DNA of 64,000 nt from Paenibacillus sp. MAEPY2 (lineage in GTDB: Bacteria > Bacillota > Bacilli > Paenibacillales > Paenibacillaceae), in contig NZ_AWUK01000013.1 in NCBI RefSeq assembly GCF_000499205.1, forward strand, positions 186,001 through 250,000, written 5' to 3'. Below are positions 34,167 through 43,400 of the stretch, one piece after another. Made by a program: the position numbers and the translations under genes. The notes under the pieces were generated by a model. The model was not told the origin of the DNA. It did no database searches and worked only from the letters and a program-made list of their open reading frames with translations. Numbering within the stretch: the stretch's first letter is position 1; each line of letters starts with the position of its first letter.

Positions 34167-34911
34167 GCGAATTCCCTCCCCAGAACGATAATGTATCTAT
34201 AATTCGTTGGAAGAACGTCTGACGGTTATCTCCACGATGCACTTCCGCTGCGAGCTTGCCATCCTTGATAAATACAATCCGATGGCAATAACTTGCGGCA
34301 AGCGGATCATGTGTGACCAGCATAATGGTTGTTTTCTCTTCTTGGTTGATCTGTTCAAGCGATTCCATGACCGCTTGGGATGCCGTGGAGTCCAGTGCAC
34401 CTGTCGGTTCATCGGCAAGTACAATCGATGGCATATTAATCATGGCTCTGGCAATGGCTGTACGCTGCCGTTGTCCACCCGAGATTTCATAGACACGTTT
34501 ATCCAGAATGTGATCGATTCCAAGCTGAGCCGTAATCCGATGGAGTCTGCTCTCCATCTCCTTCAGCTTGACCTTGTCCAGCGTTAATGGCAGTACTATA
34601 TTTTCAGCGACGGTCAAGGTATCGAGCAGATTGAAATCCTGAAATACAAACCCAAGTTCCCGACGTCTGAACATGGCGAGTTCTTTCTTTTTCATATCAA
34701 ACGGATTCATGCCATTAATTAGCACCTTGCCTGAACTTGGTTCATCAATGGTCGAAACCATATTGAGCAAAGTCGTTTTCCCACTGCCCGATGGTCCCAT
34801 AATTCCTACAAATTCACCCTGCTTGATGGTCAGATGAATATCACTAAGGGCTTGAGTCTGCACTTTGCCCTGATACACTTTGTTAAGTGCCGAAACTTGC
34901 AACATTTCCAT
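34141..34911 (-). CDS. BceA-type ABC transporter ATP-binding protein
   Basis: The 256-residue ATPase has Walker A GPSGSGKTTLL (39-49), Q-loop LGFVFQDFNLLDTLTV, signature ISGGQRQRTAIARAM, Walker B SIVLADEPTGALD and switch TIMLVTHD. It matches the ATPase of Bce-type peptide-antibiotic modules and pairs with the permease encoded directly downstream. A GGAGGGG site precedes ATG 34911. The 182-bp gap to the kinase gene holds a terminator and an inverted-repeat candidate operator, so transporter genes probably have their own inducible promoter. Confidence 0.95.
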   Translation of the reverse strand: MEMLQVSALNKVYQGKVQTQALSDIHLTIKQGEFVGIMGPSGSGKTTLLNMVSTIDEPSSGKVLINGMNPFDMKKKELAMFRRRELGFVFQDFNLLDTLTVAENIVLPLTLDKVKLKEMESRLHRITAQLGIDHILDKRVYEISGGQRQRTAIARAMINMPSIVLADEPTGALDSTASQAVMESLEQINQEEKTTIMLVTHDPLAASYCHRIVFIKDGKLAAEVHRGDNRQTFFQRIIDTLSFWGGNSHELSSVRL

Positions 34912-34993
34912 AGGTGTTTCCCCTCCAACTGAACGATCTGTGTTTTTTCATATCCTTATCCTAAACGACCTCCCACAACCCTGCTATCGATTT

Positions 34994-35025
34994 ACCTTAA
35001 ACTTTCCTTACAAAGCATTTAAGGT
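34994..35025 (-). promoter_or_regulatory. Inverted-repeat candidate operator for the bceAB-like genes
   Basis: ACCTTAAA (34994-35001) and TTTAAGGT (35018-35025) form a perfect 8-bp inverted repeat with a 16-bp spacer, about 85-115 bp upstream of the ATPase gene. The spacing of about three helical half-turns and the location fit a response-regulator site. It differs from the BceR box of Bacillus. Confidence 0.5.
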
Positions 35026-35060
35026 TATGTTCCCCTTCTATGAAAAAACTCCGTATCCAT

Positions 35061-35092
35061 AAAAAAAGCACCTCGCCCATGGGCAAAGCGCC
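35061..35092 (-). terminator. Terminator after the histidine kinase gene
   Basis: On the minus strand GCGCTTTGCCC pairs with GGGCGAGGTGC (inner GCCC/GGGC), followed by seven T's. It touches the stop codon of the kinase gene. Confidence 0.8.
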
Positions 35093-35093
35093 T

Positions 35094-36083
35094 CTATTTC
35101 CGATTCATCCAGCTGAATCTGACTAATGTTCCTTCGTCCGTTTTGGAGAACAGTTCAATCTGATTACCCAGACGTGAACTAATCTCACGGACCAGATACA
35201 GTCCCATGCCCGTAGATTCATGATACTGTCTTCCCCGCTCTCCTGTGAAGTAAGGATTGAACACGCGATGAATATCTTCAGCTGAGATGCCGATCCCCTG
35301 ATCCTGAATATCCAATACGATTCGCTCTTCCTCCATATAGGCAGTAATTATGACTTTTTTACCCGCTTTGCTGGCTGAGTAGTTGACGGCATTGGTCAAA
35401 ATCTGGGTAAACATGAACTGCAGCCACTTGGAGTCACTATAGACTTGAAGGTTGTTGTCCATTCGGATATCCGGCGTAATCCCCCGGCGAATAAACAGAC
35501 GACGATTCTCAGCGATGCTGCTTCGAACCACCTCCGGTAGAGACAGAAGCTCCACACGGAAATCCCCCTCGAACTGTTCCAGACGTGAAGAATGAAGTAC
35601 CATTTCCAACCCTTTGCGCATTTTATCCAGTTCATCCTGAATGCTGCCAGCAGTTGTATCCTCCACATCTTCCAGGGTCAACTGAATGATCGATAATGGG
35701 GTCTTCATTTGATGGACCCAACGGTTCATGAACACAACCTGCTGCTCATTGTGACTGCGCAATTGACCGATTTCATTCTGACGGTTACGCTCCAGTTCAT
35801 GCATCAATTCCTGTAATGCTTCTGCCACAGGAGAGTTGCCAAGCGATTGGAAAGGCTCCTGTACCAGCCGTTGTGGATGCTGGAGCACACGATAATATGG
35901 GTGAAGCTGGAAATAACGTACGGTCAGATATACGATTAATACCACTGTACTGAGCAATATGCCATAAAGAACAATCCTCATGGGCCGCTCTTCACCTGAG
36001 AGCCAATATACACATGGGACCAGCAGCAATTGCAGCAAATAAAATCCGATGAGGGGCAGCTGATCCCTTAAGAACAGTTTCAT
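35094..36083 (-). CDS. BceS-type intramembrane-sensing histidine kinase
   Basis: The 329-residue kinase has two membrane segments near the N-terminus (about 11-28 and 37-57) with almost no extracellular loop, the mark of intramembrane-sensing kinases that read the transporter rather than a ligand. The H-box is RWVHQMKTPLSIIQ (His124), the N-box lies in WLQFMFTQILTNAVNYS, and the G boxes are DQGIGIS and STGMGLYLVREI. It overlaps the response regulator gene by four bases (36080-36083). It presumably phosphorylates that regulator when the permease meets a cell-wall-active peptide. Confidence 0.93.
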   Translation of the reverse strand: MKLFLRDQLPLIGFYLLQLLLVPCVYWLSGEERPMRIVLYGILLSTVVLIVYLTVRYFQLHPYYRVLQHPQRLVQEPFQSLGNSPVAEALQELMHELERNRQNEIGQLRSHNEQQVVFMNRWVHQMKTPLSIIQLTLEDVEDTTAGSIQDELDKMRKGLEMVLHSSRLEQFEGDFRVELLSLPEVVRSSIAENRRLFIRRGITPDIRMDNNLQVYSDSKWLQFMFTQILTNAVNYSASKAGKKVIITAYMEEERIVLDIQDQGIGISAEDIHRVFNPYFTGERGRQYHESTGMGLYLVREISSRLGNQIELFSKTDEGTLVRFSWMNRK

Positions 36084-36793
36084 TTTCTATCCTCCTGGGA
36101 AGCTGACTCCAGATCAAGCAACCGATAACCCGCTCCACGAACCGTTTCCAGAATCTCTTCAGCCCCCAGATCTTTCAGCTTGCGGCGAACACGTGTAATG
36201 TACACATTCAACGTATTATCATCAATAAAATGCTGATCTTCCCACATCAGTTCGAGCAAACGTTCCCGGCTAACTACTCGCCCTGCCTTGGCCATCAGTG
36301 CTTCAACCAACACGGATTCCTTCTGTGTCAGCTCCAGGGAACGCCCCCCGTACTCCAACACATATCTTTCGGGGTACAGTATCATAGGGCCGTTTTTCAC
36401 TTTCATCTCTGGTTGTACAGCTGCATACATCCCGTACGCTCTACGCAGGTGACTACGAACTTTAGCAAGAACTACTTCATATTGAAAAGGTTTAGTAATA
36501 TAATCATCCGCCCCATGCTCCAGCGCCATAACCTGATCCATGCCACTATCACGAGCCGAAATAAATAGAATGGGACATATGGAATGCGAGCGGATCTGTC
36601 TGCACCAGTAATAGCCGTCAAACTGAGGCAGATTTACATCCATTAACACCAAATCCGGACCGATCTGTACAAATTCATCCAGTACATGACGGAAATCAGT
36701 TACGATCTGCACTTGAAAACCATTCCGGATCAAATATGCCGCCAACAATCCTGCGAGCTTCGCATCATCTTCAACCAACAATATCGATTGCAT
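36080..36793 (-). CDS. BceR-type OmpR-family response regulator
   Basis: The product of about 237 residues has a receiver domain with the acidic pocket VEDD (8-10) and phosphorylated Asp52 in LMDVNLPQFDG, plus Lys in YITKPF. The C-terminal winged helix (about 130-225) shows SRERLLELMWEDQHFIDDN and NTLNVYITRVRRKLKDLG. ATG 36793 has GAGGG six bases upstream; the TTG at 36799 overlaps that site. It is the first gene of the kinase operon and, by family logic, activates the bceAB-like genes through the dyad at 34994. Confidence 0.93.
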   Translation of the reverse strand: MQSILLVEDDAKLAGLLAAYLIRNGFQVQIVTDFRHVLDEFVQIGPDLVLMDVNLPQFDGYYWCRQIRSHSICPILFISARDSGMDQVMALEHGADDYITKPFQYEVVLAKVRSHLRRAYGMYAAVQPEMKVKNGPMILYPERYVLEYGGRSLELTQKESVLVEALMAKAGRVVSRERLLELMWEDQHFIDDNTLNVYITRVRRKLKDLGAEEILETVRGAGYRLLDLESASQEDRK

Positions 36794-36873
36794 CGTCAAC
36801 CCTCTTTCCGTTCCCTGACATATCTTCTACATCTAGATTACCATTCTAGTCGGAAACGGTTTGGAAATAAAGG

Positions 36874-37977
36874 TCAGACGACCAGCTGTCCACGCTTCTC
36901 CGCCAAACCAATGGTGGCTTCCACCCCGGAATTAAATTCAAGAAAGTCCTGTTCTACCCCGTCACTAAAAATAACGCCATCCTCTGGCATCTGGGAGACC
37001 ATGTGCAAAGGCTGTTTCGGATGAATCTGTCCAAACACCAGATTGGCCGCAGTCGTCCGGCTGGGGAAGGGCTCACGTACTGTAAAATACAGATAAGGCG
37101 CATCCCAAGCGAAGTGATTCAAGCCGCTCATGCTTCCCTGTGCAGATGCAGTCACAGGGCTACGTTCTTCTGAATAATCTTTCCCTTTAGGCCTCGAGCC
37201 TGGATGAAAGCTCCTGCTGTCTTTATCCGTGGTGAAAGCTTCATCCGATTGGATGTGCTGCCACGCTTCCGAGCCCACGACCCCGGCAGCACCTGCGAGT
37301 ACACTTTTGAACCAGCCCGTCGATCCCATTCCGGTAGATACAATCACCCCGCTGGAAGATTGTTGTTCTACTGATGAACCGATACGAACTTCATAACGAG
37401 CAGATACATGCGTCTTTCGGCCAATGAACAGATCGTTGACGCCATACAGATACTGCCCATCATTCAACTCCACTTTGGCCAGAGTCACCTCTTTCAGAGA
37501 GCGACGTTTACGAATAACATCTGGAATAATGAAGCTCAGATCCTCCACCGTAAATGGCAGCAATACCCCATCCCAACGCATTGGATCAGGATTTACACCA
37601 ATAAGCGGCTGCTCGGTTACATACTTGAGCGTATTGGCAACCAGACCGTCCTGTCCGACGACGACTACAATGTCCTGTGCTCCAAAAATAAAGTTGGGCA
37701 CATGTTCCCGATCAATGATCTGAACCCGGCCCAGTTGGCTGAGCTGCTGCTGTGCCTGATGCACGGAATGATGATAACGTCTATCTTCCTCCAGGTAATC
37801 ACTGAAGTCCGCCCCCAGACGTTCAATATAGAACTGGGCTTGTTGGACGGTATTATAACGAACCACTAATTCTTCCAACCTTGTTCTGCGTTTGACCAAA
37901 ATCAGCTTGTATTCAGTCATGGGTTCACTTCCCGCAGTGTGTGCAGCTACAGTCTGGCTTGCCTTCCCAAGTCTCAT
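36874..37977 (-). CDS. NAD-kinase-like protein paired with an SPFH protein
   Basis: The 367-residue protein has the NAD-kinase fold blocks. These are VVVVGQDGLVANTL at about 104-117 (the usual GGDG reads GQDG), an LGINxG-like IGVNPDPMRWDG, the GVND block (179-182, normally NE/ND), and SSGVIVSTGMGSTGWFKSV (208-226), corresponding to STPTGSTAY. The C-terminus continues with about 130 residues, including DGVEQDFLEFNSGVEATIGL, beyond typical kinases. The first 20 residues precede a second ATG, but the 4-bp overlap (ATGA) with the SPFH stop favours the ATG at 37977. Whether the altered GGDG still binds NAD is not clear. An anchored partner protein is likely. Confidence 0.75.
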   Translation of the reverse strand: MRLGKASQTVAAHTAGSEPMTEYKLILVKRRTRLEELVVRYNTVQQAQFYIERLGADFSDYLEEDRRYHHSVHQAQQQLSQLGRVQIIDREHVPNFIFGAQDIVVVVGQDGLVANTLKYVTEQPLIGVNPDPMRWDGVLLPFTVEDLSFIIPDVIRKRRSLKEVTLAKVELNDGQYLYGVNDLFIGRKTHVSARYEVRIGSSVEQQSSSGVIVSTGMGSTGWFKSVLAGAAGVVGSEAWQHIQSDEAFTTDKDSRSFHPGSRPKGKDYSEERSPVTASAQGSMSGLNHFAWDAPYLYFTVREPFPSRTTAANLVFGQIHPKQPLHMVSQMPEDGVIFSDGVEQDFLEFNSGVEATIGLAEKRGQLVV

Positions 37978-39014
37978 CGTGCCCGACCTCCCTGCTCTCT
38001 TTTCGGTGGATTCATCAATCCTTGCAGCAGATCCGGCGAGATGTTAAGCTGCCCAATTTTCCCGGCATTCTCGGCTAGCTCCTGGAATGCAATAGCGATC
38101 AGTTTATCCGAGTTCATACCCATGTTGGCCATCGCTTGTAACACGCTAGGTTCCACATGCTGTAACGAATTCATCACGGCAGCAATTTCATAGGCTTTCG
38201 CATCCGCTTCGGCATTCTGATTGGCGATCGTCAATTCAATGAGCTGCTGCTTCCGTTCCTCCATCGCCGTATTGAATTGCAGCTGTTCCTGTTCTATCTC
38301 ATTTTGTTTCTGTTTCACCGAACGTTCGGCATGCAATTGCGTTTCACGAATCTGCTGTTTCTTCGTCTCAACGGCAATTTCCGTGTTCAGTTCGTTTTCC
38401 TTCACTTTACGCTCCTGTTCAATGGATGCATTGCGACGTACATACAATGCTTCGTCGGCCTGACGCAAAATCTCTTCCCGTGCTTGTGCTTCCAGTGCAC
38501 GCATGGTCTCTTTATTAGGCAAAATGGCGAGAATGGAAAGACTCATCAGCTCTACGCCCAATTTCTCCAGTTCCTCACTCTGTACCACTTCCCGTTTCAT
38601 GCTGCTGGCCAGTCGTTCACTCGATTGAATGGCTTCCTTCAGAGGCATTTGCTCCAGATGTTTTTTGGTCAGCACCTTGGCGGTCGTAATCACACGTTGA
38701 TCCAACTTGCCAGGATCATCGGAGATATACCTGTTCTTGCGCAAATTGTACGTGTAATTCAAGCTTTGGGTGATTTTCATATAATCAACAATACGATAGC
38801 TCAGCTGACCCTGAACCGTAACCGTCTGATAATCCGCCGTAATCTCTTCGAACATAAAGGGTACATCCACAGAAGATACAGGCAAAACCACAACCGACGT
38901 TGTCGGCTCATAGTAGTAAAAGGACAAACCCACACCTTGACGCTGCACCTGACCATTTTTCACTTTCATTACATATTCACTGGGTTGAAACTTCACGAAT
39001 CGGAATCCAAACAT
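37974..39014 (-). CDS. SPFH-domain (stomatin/flotillin-like) protein
   Basis: The 346-residue protein carries an SPFH/band-7 domain at about 10-200. Blocks include VPFMFEEITADYQTVTVQGQ, LSYRIVDYMKITQS and EKLGVELMSLSILAILPN. A long charged coiled-coil follows from about 180 to 290 (EEILRQADEALYVRRN, QKQNEIEQEQLQFN), and the tail is LQGLMNPPKREQGGRAR. No transmembrane helix precedes the domain, so it may bind membranes by hydrophobic turns or a partner. The start is ATG 39014 after a weak GGGGA site. It is co-transcribed with the NAD-kinase-like gene. SPFH proteins scaffold membrane complexes, but no protease or NfeD partner is here. Confidence 0.8.
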   Translation of the reverse strand: MFGFRFVKFQPSEYVMKVKNGQVQRQGVGLSFYYYEPTTSVVVLPVSSVDVPFMFEEITADYQTVTVQGQLSYRIVDYMKITQSLNYTYNLRKNRYISDDPGKLDQRVITTAKVLTKKHLEQMPLKEAIQSSERLASSMKREVVQSEELEKLGVELMSLSILAILPNKETMRALEAQAREEILRQADEALYVRRNASIEQERKVKENELNTEIAVETKKQQIRETQLHAERSVKQKQNEIEQEQLQFNTAMEERKQQLIELTIANQNAEADAKAYEIAAVMNSLQHVEPSVLQAMANMGMNSDKLIAIAFQELAENAGKIGQLNISPDLLQGLMNPPKREQGGRAR

Positions 39015-39034
39015 CGCTCATTCCCCATTTCTTA

Positions 39035-39098
39035 ATATTGTCATTATGATATTATCGAAATGATAACAAACAGATACGATATTGTCAATATGACATTA
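39035..39098. promoter_or_regulatory. Tandem inverted repeats (operator candidates) before the SPFH gene
   Basis: ATATTGTCATTATGATATTA (39035-39054) and ATATTGTCAATATGACATTA (39079-39098) agree at 18 of 20 positions, start 44 bp apart, and the second is a perfect TGTCA-N3-TGACA dyad. Between them lies TTATC-GAAAT-GATAA (39052-39066), another perfect dyad. The pattern indicates cooperative binding of a repressor over the promoter. The regulator is not encoded next door. Confidence 0.6.
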
Positions 39099-39121
39099 AC
39101 ATTTTTTTTGCTTTTGACATC

Positions 39122-39160
39122 AAAAAAGACCTCCCCCCGGCAGAAGCCTTAAGGCAGGTC
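39122..39160 (-). terminator. Rho-independent terminator after the siderophore-binding protein gene
   Basis: GACCT and AGGTC close an outer stem with G+C-rich inner pairing. TTTTTTGATG follows on the minus strand, about 100 bp after the stop codon. Confidence 0.7.
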
Positions 39161-39256
39161 GATTGTCACTGAATATAGTCTGTAATGATAACTCATAACT
39201 GGGATAAGTGGTTAGTTTAATAATAGAAGTAAGCAACTAAGCAACTTGTTAGTTAT

Positions 39257-40279
39257 TTATTTATTTTGTTCAGCGCTCTTCGTGATCAGATCAACAAACA
39301 AATCAATCTGGGCTGTAATGGCGATCGGATCATATCGATAGAATGTGTCAAAATCATTCTCGAAGAATCGGTGATTCTTCACGGCATCCAGACCGTTCCA
39401 TACTTTGGACTGTTTGAATTCCTTCAGCGCTTCACCTTTTTTTTCTGGATCATATACCGTCATGAACATGTAATCGGTAGCGTATTCGGGCAGAACTTCC
39501 AGCGAAAGCTGCACGGTCTGATTGTCTTTGCTCACCTTGCTCGGCATTTTCAGCTTCAAAGCATTATATACGACTTGTCCACCCCGGCCTGCGTTGTCGC
39601 CAAAGATCCATAGATCCCCTTTGTCCGTCAACTCGTATAACCCAACGGTTGTATTTTCGTCCACAATGCCTTTTAGCTTCTCTCGTCCTTCTGCCGCCTT
39701 TTTCTCATAATCGGCAATAAACGCCTCCGCCTGCTCCGGTTGACCAATCAAATCACCAAACAGCTCGACTGTTTTGTTGATATCTGTTGCTGTGCCGTAA
39801 GGGATATGCACGGTTGGTGCAATTTTGGACAGTTCCTCATAGTTGTCATCGTACATCACGACGATCAAGTCAGGCTGTAATTCCAGCGTCTTTTCAACGT
39901 TCACCGGATAACCCACATCTGTGGTGTCTTTGAGCTTGTCCTTAATGAACGGATTATCAAAAGCACTTGGCTCCACACCAATCAGGTTACCGCCTACAGA
40001 CAGAATTTCGCCCCCGTAGTAGTCGGTCACGATGCGCTTCGGATGTGCAGGAATGGTAACCATCCCTTTATCCGTCTCATAATCACGTGTTTCACTTTCC
40101 GTTGATTCGTTCTGAGCTGTATCGGCTCCAGCGGATTCCTGCTTCTCAGTCGTCTGCCCTGATTCGCTCCCCGTTTCATTACTTGTTGTACCGGCATTTC
40201 CGCAGCCCGCAAGAACAAGCGTAAATACAATGAATAACGTGCAAATGGACAGAATCGATTTGGATTTAAAAATAAACAT
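39257..40279 (-). CDS. Iron-siderophore ABC transporter substrate-binding lipoprotein
   Basis: The 340-residue protein is a FecB/FhuD-type binding protein. The N-terminus is a lipoprotein signal with lipobox LAGC (Cys near 26), followed by a Ser/Glu/Thr-rich linker (27-65). The two-lobed binding domain begins near IPAHPKRIVTDYYGGEIL and includes LQPDLIVVMYDDNYEELSKI, YGTATDINKTVELFGDLIG and the final FYRYDPIAITAQIDLF. ATG 40279 has AGGAGG upstream. A Fur box lies 30 bp before the ATG, so it is induced by iron lack. The permease and ATPase genes are not adjacent and must be supplied from elsewhere. Confidence 0.92.
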   Translation of the reverse strand: MFIFKSKSILSICTLFIVFTLVLAGCGNAGTTSNETGSESGQTTEKQESAGADTAQNESTESETRDYETDKGMVTIPAHPKRIVTDYYGGEILSVGGNLIGVEPSAFDNPFIKDKLKDTTDVGYPVNVEKTLELQPDLIVVMYDDNYEELSKIAPTVHIPYGTATDINKTVELFGDLIGQPEQAEAFIADYEKKAAEGREKLKGIVDENTTVGLYELTDKGDLWIFGDNAGRGGQVVYNALKLKMPSKVSKDNQTVQLSLEVLPEYATDYMFMTVYDPEKKGEALKEFKQSKVWNGLDAVKNHRFFENDFDTFYRYDPIAITAQIDLFVDLITKSAEQNK

Positions 40280-40309
40280 GACGGCCTCCTATAATTCAAC
40301 GCTTATTAT

Positions 40310-40328
40310 GATAATGGTAATCATTATC
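40310..40328. promoter_or_regulatory. Fur box of the siderophore-binding protein gene
   Basis: GATAATGGTAATCATTATC matches the 19-bp Fur consensus at 18 of 19 positions. It contains overlapping 7-1-7 sites (14/15 for the better one), 30 bp upstream of the ATG. Confidence 0.9.
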
Positions 40329-40388
40329 ATTTGAATCATAGCAGAATAGGCTAAGAACTGTCTACCATTTTAATGGTATACATAAATA

Positions 40389-40424
40389 TAGAGACCGAGC
40401 CAGAAAGACCCGATCCCTATATCA
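40389..40424 (-). terminator. Hairpin terminator of the galactanase gene
   Basis: ATATAG pairs with CTATAT around an imperfect CCGAGCC/GGGTCGG-like inner stem on the minus strand. It is just after the stop codon; the T-tract is weak. Confidence 0.5.
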
Positions 40425-40432
40425 TGTGCGCA

Positions 40433-43400
40433 CTAGAATGAATAGATCTGCTCCATAATTCTGGTTACAGCGACTGCACCCTGTGCACGGTTCGCATGCT
40501 GTTTAGGCGCAAATGTACCATCTGCCATACCTTTAAGCACGCCTTGCTCCCGCATCGCCGCAACAGCTTGTTTTGCATTTGCAGCGATAGCTGCGTCGTC
40601 ATGAAATCCTGCACTGCTGGACGACGAATCAACGACTGCACTGGCTTCCTGCTTCATGACCTGTATAGCACGGTTTAACATCACTGCCATGTCCTCACGC
40701 GAAATACGTTCATTCGCTCCAAACGATCCGTCCGCTCTGCCTTGTACAATTCCCATCTCCAGACCAAGGCGTACGGAATCCGAATACCACTGATTACTCT
40801 TCACATCCATTGGAAATGAAGTGGATGTATCCGGCAAGCGTGATTCGCCAATGCCCTTAATAATCATTTGCAAAAATTGTGCTCGTGTCAGTTCTGCTTG
40901 CGGACTGAATTGGGTATCTGTCATGCCTGAAATGATTCCTTTGCCATACAGATTCTGCACCTCTTTTATGGCCCAGGAGTAGGATTGCAGATCATTTAAA
41001 GGCACCTGTACTTCAGTAATCACAAAAGGGCCTGATTGAAGCGGCTTGAAAGCCAGACTGTTGGTCGTTTCATCATATTGGGTAAAAGTTACTGGTTTCA
41101 TTTCACCATTTGGCAAAAGGGATTGGATAACCAGCACAACGTCTTCTGCATTTGAATATTGCACATTCGACATCGTCATTTCAATGGCTCGATCTGTCCA
41201 CTGCAACGGCTGCCCGTTCAACAGTAGATCCACACTGACCACGTGGCGGTTACCGATAGCTTTCTTTTGCGCTTCAGACAGATTAGCGGTGGAGTCTTCT
41301 GCCAGAATGACATCCATTGTAGCCACATCTTCGCTACGGGTATCCTTCAGTGAACTTAGTGGGATGCGAACAGAAGTCTGTTTCATCGTCAGCTCCAGCG
41401 ACTGTAATGCGTCAATACGTGCCCATTCTTGAAGTAGGTTGGCATTTAGCTGGAAGGTTACAGCTTTGGAATCCTTGGGAACATCTGCAATCAAGGTTAG
41501 CTTTTTGCTCCCTGCTGCCATTCCTTGGATCATTTGAGACAACTGTTTCATATCAGGTTGGATCACATATGTGCCCGATCCCGTACTTGTACCTTTAAAA
41601 GTAATGGAACCACTTTCTCCTGGATTGCCCGTTTCAACAGATGGCGTTACAGAAGAATTGCCAGGATTCTGATTCTGCGATGATCCAGGCGTGGAAGGCT
41701 GCGCAGGTTGACCGGGCTGTGACGGCTGACCCAGGGTCGACTCTTGCCGTACAAGCTGGCTAACTGTTTCTTTCAATGCGGTATCCGCGCCACTAATTTC
41801 CTGTGCACTGGCTTCTGCATCATTAATGAGCAAGCGGCCCAACGACAATGCCTGTGCAAACACATTCCAGCTTGCAGCTGTATATTCACTTTGACGCAGC
41901 TTCGCAGCGGAATTCACTGTTGTCTCCAGGGAAGATTTGTCCGCCGGGAACACCCCGTACGCTTCAAAATCCATAAAGCCTACCCACTCAGAACCTGCTG
42001 TTATAGTAAGACGAATATAACGCGCCTCCGTGCCTGCAGGCAGAATATGTCTTGGATTGGTCGATACAACTACATCACTTGTCGTATCTACGACTTTGAC
42101 AAAGTTCTCATTGTCGTTGGATACTTCGATCTTGTATTTAATCCCACCGCTCCACATGGACATTTCCAGCTTGCGGATCACGGCTGTCGCTCCAAGATCC
42201 ACTTGCCACCAACTTCCTACACTTTGATCGGTTCCCCATGAAGTATTCGGATTGCTGTCGATTGCACCTCCAGGTGAGTTGGCTTGTCCACCACCTGTAC
42301 CTGCACTACTTGATGCAGTAGCTGTTTTACCTGTTGTTAATGCTTCCAGCAGAACAAGGTTGTTATTTGCTTTTTGAAGTGTAGCCAAAGCCTCCTGCAC
42401 CTCGGTCTGATTGGCATCCTGCTTGTCTTTCACCGTGATTGCCGATAGCAATGCTGCTTTCAGGTTTGCCCAGCTTCGCTGTGTATAGGACGATTCGGTC
42501 AGTTGTTGTGTTTCACCAATGAATTGTGTCAACTCGGTTTTGTCCACATTGGATAAACCATGGATTGCTGCTTCCACTTGTTTTGCTGATGTATTCACCT
42601 CGGTCTGGGTAGATCTTGGATCTGCCATCACCTGTTCTGCCCGAGCAAGAGCCTTGGTCAATACAGCCCATGTTGCAGCAGACCAGTCTGTTTCCTTGTA
42701 TGTTTTGGCTTCGCCAATGATCGCCTCAAGAGCGTTCCGGTTCGCAGGTATAACGTCGAGCTGCTGCATAACCGTATGAAGATTGGTCGCCGCAGCATCC
42801 GTATCCTGTTGTGTCACACCACCTGATGTATAAGCCAGCTTGTAAACATTCTCTGCTGCTGCAATGGCAGGAGCTAATGCGGGCCAGCTTTCAGGTGTGA
42901 AATCGCTGGATTCAAGTGCCTGTGCACGTGTAATGGCTGCCGACAGCTCTTTCCGATCTGCGGGCAGAATGTCGAGTCCACGTTTGTACACATCCAGCGA
43001 TGGCAGGGCACGACCTTCATACGAGTAACCGCCATTCGCCGGGTATTCGTCATAATCGAACATGGCGTGATTCTCCCATGCGTCTCCCTCGGAAGCGATC
43101 CAGCCTACATCGGCCGCAATCCATGCAGGCTCCCAATAGAAGAAACCCGCGCCCTTCTGATTTGGAACTTGAGAAATCATGTCCATGATGCCTGCAATCG
43201 CATCATATTGTCCCTGTACGGTTGCCGGGAAGGTAGCACCTCCCACATTCAGCGTTTCCGGGTTGCCAATAATGTTGCCGTGCGCGTCCCCGTTTTTATA
43301 CGAGAATGGATATGACGTCTCGGCAATAATGACTTCTTTTCCATATTTCGCGGATACCTCATTCATCGTTTTGCGCACATCTGCGAATGTTCCGTGCCAG

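Noticed and set aside
38277..39035. A 252-codon plus-strand frame opposite the SPFH gene
   Set aside because: It mirrors the coiled-coil coding region, is Phe/His-rich with unnatural composition, and has no ribosome site.
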